From Sphingomonas echinoides ATCC 14820 (GTDB lineage: Bacteria > Pseudomonadota > Alphaproteobacteria > Sphingomonadales > Sphingomonadaceae): 64,000 bases of DNA. Every line of letters starts with the position of its first letter. The first letter of the stretch is position 1. The position numbers and the translations under genes are program-made. The stretch is taken from positions 1,317,792 through 1,381,791 of the forward strand of contig NZ_JH584235.1 in assembly GCF_000241465.1 (NCBI RefSeq), in the 5' to 3' direction. The notes below the pieces were generated by a model, which made no database searches, had not been told where the DNA came from, and saw only the letters and a list, made by a program, of their open reading frames with translations. Positions 59,376 to 64,000 of the stretch are shown piece after piece.

Positions 59376-61283
59376 TTACTTCCCTGCACCCAGATATTTG
59401 TCGAACCACGCAAGCGTGCGCCGCCGCACGTCGGCGGCGTTGACGGGATTGCGGATCCCGTGGCCCTCTTCGGGGTAGATGACCAGGCTGGTCGGTACGC
59501 CCATGTCGTGCAGGCCATGCCAATATTCGACCGACTGCGTCGGCGGCACCTCAATGTCGCGCTCACCGACATAGATGAAGGTCGGGGTCTTGGCCTGCTT
59601 GATGAAATTGACCGCAGAGACATCCTCATAGGCCTTGCGGTCGTCGTACATCGTCTTGCCGAAGAACGGCAGCATCCACTGGTCGATACCGTTGGTACCA
59701 TAATAGCTGACCCAATTGCTCAGCCCCGCGCCCGCGACGATCGCCTTGAAGCGGTTGGTCTGGGTGTTGGCCCACATCGACATGAAGCCGCCATAGCTGC
59801 CGCCCGTCAGGCCTAGCCGCGCATCATCGACCGGCGCGACCTTCTCGACCGCGTCGATCCCGGTCAGGATATCGCGCAAGTCGCCGCCGCCGAAATCGCG
59901 CTTGTTGGCGGCGGTGAACGCTTCGCCCTGGCCATAGCTGCCGCGCGGATTGGGCAGGAAGATGTAATAGCCCGCCGCCAGCAGATCCCCAAAGCCCCCG
60001 CCAAAATTGGGGACGTTCGCGGAGGATGGGCCGCCATGCACGATCGTGACCATCGGCGCTTTCTTGGCGGGGTCGGCCCCAAGCGGCGCGAGCAGCCAGC
60101 CCTGGACGGTGAAGCCGTCATTTTTCCAAGCGATGCTGCGCGCGGTCATCGCCGCGGGGACAGCATCATTGTCATGCGTGATCTGCACCGGTGCCGCGAC
60201 CGGCCCGGCGAAGATCGCGGGGGCATGGGTGAAGTCCTGCGCGACGGTGGCGACGGTCAGCCCGTCGGCGCTGAAGGCGGCCTTGGCATCGCCCGCCGCG
60301 AGGCTGGCCGGGCGGCTCCAGCCGAGACCGTCGGCGCGTTCGCCGGCAAAGGTGAACAGCCCCATCCGATCACCGCTGAGCGCGGTGCCGCGGATAAACC
60401 GATCCTTCCACACCAGCGACGTGACCGTCAGCGCGCTGTGCGGCATGAGATTTTGCGGCTCGCCCCCGGCGAACGGCACGGTCCACACATCGCCGCCAAC
60501 CGCGCCGAAATCGCTCATCAGCCCGCCAATATAGGCGACCGTCTTGCCATCGGGGGAAACGCGCGGAAAGTTGAGTTGCGTCGTCGGCTTAGCGATCATG
60601 CGCACCGCGCCCGTTTGCGCATCCACCGCATCGAGCGTCGCCACCCACCAATTGTTATCGCCATTGCCCAGCGCAGAGGTGACCACGAACCCCTTGCTGT
60701 CGGGCGTCCAGTCATATTCGTAAATATAGCGATCCGCCGGTGACACGGGCTTCACCGCTTCCGCCGCAACCGGCGCGCCGGACAGGTCGAACACGGCCAG
60801 CCGCTGCTCGTCGCTCTTCTCGCCGATTTCACCGATCTGGCGCACCCCGGCCTGCGCGGCACCCGATTCCTTGGCCGCGCCGATCGTCACCAATACGGCC
60901 AGCCGCGTCCCATCGGGCGCGAAGCGCGGGGTCTGCGCGATGCCGTTGATCGTGGCCACGGTGCGCGCCTTGCCGTCATGATCGAGCGCCAGCGTGACTG
61001 TGCCCGCCTTGCGATCGCGCGCGAGCCAGGCAAGGCTGCCATCCGGCGCGAAGGCCAAGCCCGACAGGCCGCAAGCGCTGGCGCATGGATCGAAGCTGCG
61101 CAGGATCTTGCCGGTCTTCGCGCTGCGCAGCGTGATCTTGCTTTTGCCCGCCGCATCGCTTTCGACCGTCGCGATCGTGTCGCCCTTTGCCGACAAAGCA
61201 AGGCTGCCATAGCCGTGGACCGGTGCCGCGAGCGCTGGCGTGGCGACGGCGGAAAGCAAGAGGGCAAACACGGGGATGCGCAT
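59376..61283 (-). CDS. S9 family prolyl oligopeptidase-type peptidase
   Basis: A 635-residue serine peptidase, exported (signal RIPVFALLLSAVATPALAAP). The N-terminal 350 residues form a beta-propeller with repeated FAPDGSLAWLARD-like and VSPDGKTVAYIGG-like blades. The alpha/beta-hydrolase domain has the nucleophile in LTGGSYGGFMSMW, the Asp in IYVGERDIEVPPTQS and the His in YPEEGHGIRNP, with the oxyanion/substrate HGGPSSANVPNF and RGSYGQGEAF segments. It is most like dipeptidyl aminopeptidase/acylaminoacyl peptidases. It is transcribed toward the convergent hydrolase. Confidence 0.92.
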   Translation of the reverse strand: MRIPVFALLLSAVATPALAAPVHGYGSLALSAKGDTIATVESDAAGKSKITLRSAKTGKILRSFDPCASACGLSGLAFAPDGSLAWLARDRKAGTVTLALDHDGKARTVATINGIAQTPRFAPDGTRLAVLVTIGAAKESGAAQAGVRQIGEIGEKSDEQRLAVFDLSGAPVAAEAVKPVSPADRYIYEYDWTPDSKGFVVTSALGNGDNNWWVATLDAVDAQTGAVRMIAKPTTQLNFPRVSPDGKTVAYIGGLMSDFGAVGGDVWTVPFAGGEPQNLMPHSALTVTSLVWKDRFIRGTALSGDRMGLFTFAGERADGLGWSRPASLAAGDAKAAFSADGLTVATVAQDFTHAPAIFAGPVAAPVQITHDNDAVPAAMTARSIAWKNDGFTVQGWLLAPLGADPAKKAPMVTIVHGGPSSANVPNFGGGFGDLLAAGYYIFLPNPRGSYGQGEAFTAANKRDFGGGDLRDILTGIDAVEKVAPVDDARLGLTGGSYGGFMSMWANTQTNRFKAIVAGAGLSNWVSYYGTNGIDQWMLPFFGKTMYDDRKAYEDVSAVNFIKQAKTPTFIYVGERDIEVPPTQSVEYWHGLHDMGVPTSLVIYPEEGHGIRNPVNAADVRRRTLAWFDKYLGAGK

Positions 61284-61348
61284 GAAGGTGAGGCTCCGTC
61301 GAGGTGATGGAGCGATGTAGCACGGCTAGGCGACAGAGCAACCGGGTG

Positions 61349-61389
61349 CGCTTTCCTCCCCGCTCGACAAGCAAGCGGGGAGGAAAGCG
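61349..61389 (-). terminator. Strong hairpin after the holin gene
   Basis: A perfect 16-bp stem, CGCTTTCCTCCCCGCT with AGCGGGGAGGAAAGCG, with a nine-base loop, directly behind the holin stop on the minus strand. No T tract follows, yet its stability suggests it separates the lysis pair from the S9 peptidase gene. Confidence 0.65.
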
Positions 61390-61391
61390 TC

Positions 61392-61805
61392 TTATTTCTC
61401 CAGCCCCTTGGCCTTCCCCCACGATCGCGCCGCCGTATAGCCCAGATAGCCCGTACCGAAGAGCGCATAGAGCGGCTCCGGGATGCCATTCAGATACGCG
61501 TTCATCCCCGCCGCAATGTCCTTGGCCATTTGCGGCTGGGCCGCCGCGATCAACCCCATCGGGATCGCCCACAGCAGCAGCGCGTACATCACATAGAGAA
61601 AGCTCGGTCGCGCACGGCTGGTCCATGGGTCGGCGCTTTGCGCTTCGGCCAGGATCGCGGAGATCTGCGTCTTGACCTGTTCCATGTCCTGCGTGCCCTG
61701 CAGCGTCAGCAATTTCAGCTTGGCCTCGTCGCGCGCCTTGGGGTCGGGGATGATCTTGTCGATGATGCTGGTGATGGGGCCGAGCAGGCCGTCGAGAAGT
61801 CCCAT
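61392..61805 (-). CDS. 3TM-type holin
   Basis: A 137-residue phage-type holin: a short amphipathic start (GLLDGLLGPITSIIDKIIPD), a charged helix (ARDEAKLKLLTLQGTQDMEQVKTQ in parts), then PWTSRARPSFLYVMYALLLWAIPMGL and a second hydrophobic segment near YALFGTGYLGYTAARSW. This is the 3TM_holin family, whose members release endolysin to the cell wall. AGGAG lies seven bases upstream of ATG 61805. It is directly behind the endolysin gene, so this is a lysis cassette. No other phage gene is seen in the window. Confidence 0.82.
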   Translation of the reverse strand: MGLLDGLLGPITSIIDKIIPDPKARDEAKLKLLTLQGTQDMEQVKTQISAILAEAQSADPWTSRARPSFLYVMYALLLWAIPMGLIAAAQPQMAKDIAAGMNAYLNGIPEPLYALFGTGYLGYTAARSWGKAKGLEK

Positions 61806-61877
61806 AATCACACTCCTGTTGAAGGTCGGAAGTCCACAAAGTCCACGCTACGTCCCCCCAATTCGGGGTCGCGCGGG

Positions 61878-62417
61878 TTAACCGATGCGGTTGGCGAGCC
61901 ACCCGTAGAGAAAGGCTTCATTGGCCGGGCGGCTCTCGGCCAGCGCGACATAGCGTTCGCCTTGCAACGCCTCGATTGCCTTGAGCAGCACCGCCTCGCC
62001 CCCTGCCCCGCGCCGCTTGAGAAACGCCGCGAGTGCGGCGAGCGTGACCGCGCCGATGCACCCGTCGACGGGCATGTCGGGATAATCGGTGGCGCCGCGA
62101 TTGAGCGCGTTGAGCGCGCGTTGCAGGAACGCGGCGGCGACCGCCGGCCCCATGTTCACGCCGCTATCGAACAGTTCGGCGGCCAGATGCGGAGCGAGGT
62201 CGGCGATGGCGTCGAAGCGCGGTGCCTCCCAATAGAGTCGCCGATACAGCGCCCGCGCCTGCTCGACCGGAAAGCTGCGCATCGGCCCGCCATAGCCGTT
62301 CGCGCGCGCCACGGCGGCGGTAATCCCAAAGCGCGTCTCGCCGCCGCGATCGGCGGGATGGTTGACGTATCCCCCTTCGCGATCCAGCACGGTGTCGATC
62401 AAACTGTCGATGGTCAT
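61878..62417 (-). CDS. Endolysin, GH108 family N-acetylmuramidase
   Basis: A 179-residue muramidase. The start carries VLDREGGYVNHPADRGGETRFGIT, with the catalytic Glu in the first part (in two blocks), followed by YRRLYWEAPRFDAI, LFDSGVNMGPAVAAAFLQRALNAL and a C-terminal putative peptidoglycan-binding region of the GH108 family. A perfect AGGAGG precedes the ATG. It is paired with the holin. In gene-transfer-agent systems the endolysin/holin pair lies away from the structural cluster, which would explain its isolation, but no GTA gene is seen here. Confidence 0.87.
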   Translation of the reverse strand: MTIDSLIDTVLDREGGYVNHPADRGGETRFGITAAVARANGYGGPMRSFPVEQARALYRRLYWEAPRFDAIADLAPHLAAELFDSGVNMGPAVAAAFLQRALNALNRGATDYPDMPVDGCIGAVTLAALAAFLKRRGAGGEAVLLKAIEALQGERYVALAESRPANEAFLYGWLANRIG

Positions 62418-62474
62418 GGCTACCTCCTGATCGCAGGAAATAACCTATTTGGTTTTTGTAGGACAGCGTTGCTC

Positions 62475-62499
62475 CTCCCCTCCCTGACAGGGAGGGGAG
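62475..62499. repeat. GC-rich palindrome between endolysin and S41 protease
   Basis: CTCCCCTCCCT / AGGGAGGGGAG with a GAC loop, the simple form of the repeat family at 42.5, 53.7 and 55.1 kb. It lies between two same-strand genes, after the S41 protease stop and upstream of the endolysin. Confidence 0.8.
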
Positions 62500-62514
62500 A
62501 AGATGATGCCTCGC

Positions 62515-64000
62515 TTACGGCTTCCCCGCGCCCACTTGCGCCAGCAGCACATCCACCGCCGCGCGCAATTGCGCATCCTGCCCAGTGGCCGTTTCGCCCA
62601 AAGGCCGTTCCACCGCCAGGTCGACCGGGCGCGGGTGCATTTCCATGTCCTGCCCGCGCCCGTCCTGGATGCGCGTGCTCGGCGTGCGCACCGAAGAGCC
62701 GTCGATCAGCGGCTCGGCACCGGTGAAGATGATCCAGCCTGCGGTCGGTTGCCCGACCACCTTGCCGAGCCCGAGCGCGCGATAGCCCTCGGTGAAATCC
62801 TCCGCATCGGACAGCGAGGATTCATTGGTGACGAGCACGGTGGGCTTGCCGAGCGCGCGCTGGCCCAGCGCCTGGCGACCGGGCAGCGAGAACAGATCGC
62901 GCGGCGTCATCGTCAGATAGTTACGCCGCGCGAACACATCGATCGCATAGCCGTTGATGAAGCCGCCATTGTTGTTGCGGATATCGACCACGACGCCCTG
63001 CTTGCCCTGATTTTCGGCATCAAGGTCGAGATAGAGCTGATCGAGCGATTCGGACGACATGTCGGCGAGGTGGACATAGCCGAGCGTGCCGCCCGACATT
63101 CGCTCAACCAGAGCGCGGCGATCATCGACCCATTGGCGGTAAGCGAGCCCGGCCGCGCTGCCCGCCGAAACCGGGCGCACCACCACCTCGCGACGACCAT
63201 TGGCACCCTCGACACCCAGCCGCACCCGGCGGCCGACGGTGTTTTCCAGCAGCGCATCGAGATTGTCATGCGCACCGACCGCGACACCGCCGACGCTGAC
63301 GATGCGCTCGCCCGGCACGATCTTCTCGATCGCGGCGGGGCTGAGCGTCACCACTTCGCGCACGACAAGCCCGCGCCCGGCTTCATAGGCGGCGCGATCA
63401 AACCGCACGCCCAGATCGCCGACACGGCCCGATGGCAGCGTCCCCGGCCCCATAAAGGGCCGGTTGATGCCGGTGTGCGAGGCGTTGAGTTCGCCGATCA
63501 TCAAGGTGATGATCCGCCGCAGTTCGTCGGGCGTGCGCGCGCCTGCGACATAAGGCTGGAAGTGCGCCCGCAGCGCCGTCCAGTCATGGCCGTTAAACCC
63601 GGCATCGAAGAATTTGCGGTTGAGGATGCTCCATGCCTCATCAAACACGACCTGCTTTTCGCTTGCGAAGTCGATGTCCATATCGGCGGCGATGGTGATC
63701 GGCTTGGGCTTGGGGGACTCGATCGGCGTCGAAATCACGCGCCCACCGTCGAGATAGAACAGCGTCTTGCCGTCCCCCGACAGCGCGAAATCGCCCTTGG
63801 GACGATCGCTCTGCGTCAGTTGCTGCGCGACCGGCGGCTCGTCGGCGAGTTCGTCGAGAGTGTAGCTGTAGAGATTGGCGCGCCCTTTTTCCGAGGCGCG
63901 GAAGACCAGCGTCTTGCCATCGGCGCTGATGACGGGCGTGTCCGCGCTGAGCCCCAGCGGCAGGATCGTCGCGCGGCCGCGCAGGCCCTGCCACACGATG
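62515..64000 (-). CDS. S41 family / tricorn-type protease, 5-prime end outside window
   Basis: At least 493 residues of a serine protease whose N-terminus lies beyond the window edge. The visible N-part (to about residue 115) ends a beta-propeller with DGKTLVFRASEKGRANLYSY and GDFALSGDGKTLFYLDGG, typical of tricorn-like proteins. A PDZ domain follows (VPGERIVSVGGVAVGAHDNLDALL), then the S41 core with the catalytic Ser in VLVTNESSLSDAEDFTEGYRALGLGKVVGQPTAG (in blocks) and IDIRNNNGGFINGYAID-like VVDIRNNNGGFINGY. Reading is open to the window end. Substrate unknown; related proteins degrade peptides. Confidence 0.85.
   Translation of the reverse strand, partial: IVWQGLRGRATILPLGLSADTPVISADGKTLVFRASEKGRANLYSYTLDELADEPPVAQQLTQSDRPKGDFALSGDGKTLFYLDGGRVISTPIESPKPKPITIAADMDIDFASEKQVVFDEAWSILNRKFFDAGFNGHDWTALRAHFQPYVAGARTPDELRRIITLMIGELNASHTGINRPFMGPGTLPSGRVGDLGVRFDRAAYEAGRGLVVREVVTLSPAAIEKIVPGERIVSVGGVAVGAHDNLDALLENTVGRRVRLGVEGANGRREVVVRPVSAGSAAGLAYRQWVDDRRALVERMSGGTLGYVHLADMSSESLDQLYLDLDAENQGKQGVVVDIRNNNGGFINGYAIDVFARRNYLTMTPRDLFSLPGRQALGQRALGKPTVLVTNESSLSDAEDFTEGYRALGLGKVVGQPTAGWIIFTGAEPLIDGSSVRTPSTRIQDGRGQDMEMHPRPVDLAVERPLGETATGQDAQLRAAVDVLLAQVGAGKP

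Overview
The window looks like a chromosomal segment of a high-GC alphaproteobacterium, most likely a sphingomonad (Sphingomonas or a close relative). This is an inference from gene content: a very short AtpC, PhaR, CpdR, the TrcR/DUF1013 regulator, a DUF1192 protein, a TonB-dependent receptor with a sphingomonad-style signal peptide, a XylD-type dehydratase with a ketoglutarate-semialdehyde dehydrogenase, SapC, and dispersed GC-rich palindromes. No transposase, integrase, CRISPR array or rRNA was seen. One tRNA (Val-GAC) and one strong small-RNA candidate were found.

Layout. 0-7.8 kb: end of the ATP synthase operon (atpC), a GT39-like membrane glycosyltransferase, a CpaF/TadA ATPase without its Tad partners, a secreted aspartyl protease with a PDZ domain, and a polyhydroxyalkanoate block (phaR, a short PhaC-like hydrolase, acetyl-CoA acetyltransferase). 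7.9-13.7 kb: a large TonB-dependent receptor, alanine racemase and an MHS-type MFS transporter with a long loop. 13.9-16.6 kb: an unusual cell-division-like block with an FtsZ paralogue, a divergently transcribed MraZ-like protein, a small zinc-ribbon protein overlapping it, and a 49-residue membrane peptide. 16.6-22.4 kb: a GT1-like glycosyltransferase, then a sugar-acid module (semialdehyde dehydrogenase, GntR/FCD regulator, XylD-like dehydratase) whose two outer promoters share a nine-base element next to the -10 box. 22.7-26.7 kb: a secreted single-heme cytochrome c, and a two-gene operon pairing a PNPOx-truncated-globin fusion with a flavin/2Fe-2S reductase.

26.9-43.6 kb is mostly core metabolism and regulation: tRNA-Val, cpdR, N-formylglutamate amidohydrolase, a small-RNA candidate with an anti-Shine-Dalgarno loop, cytochrome b561, SapC, a GlcD-type FAD oxidase, a DEAD-box helicase, a GST, a dienelactone hydrolase, an MBL-HAD-EF-hand-queA operon, a cyclophilin, coaD, a polyprenyl synthetase, xseB, a succinate-semialdehyde-type dehydrogenase and a quinone oxidoreductase. 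43.6-64 kb: clpA, a 7TM diguanylate cyclase, an acyl-CoA ligase, a GST, an LpxH-like phosphoesterase with a GT4 glycosyltransferase, trcR, tgt flanked by two composite palindromic elements, a double-domain M16 protease, a SleB-like cell-wall hydrolase, an S9 peptidase, an isolated holin/endolysin pair, and the C-terminal part of an S41/tricorn-type protease cut by the window edge.

The most promising unusual items are the FtsZ-paralogue/MraZ-like locus, the PNPOx-globin fusion whose globin lacks the expected proximal histidine, the small RNA at about 28.5 kb, and the shared promoter element of the sugar-acid genes. All functional calls come from reading motifs by eye; no database search was run.
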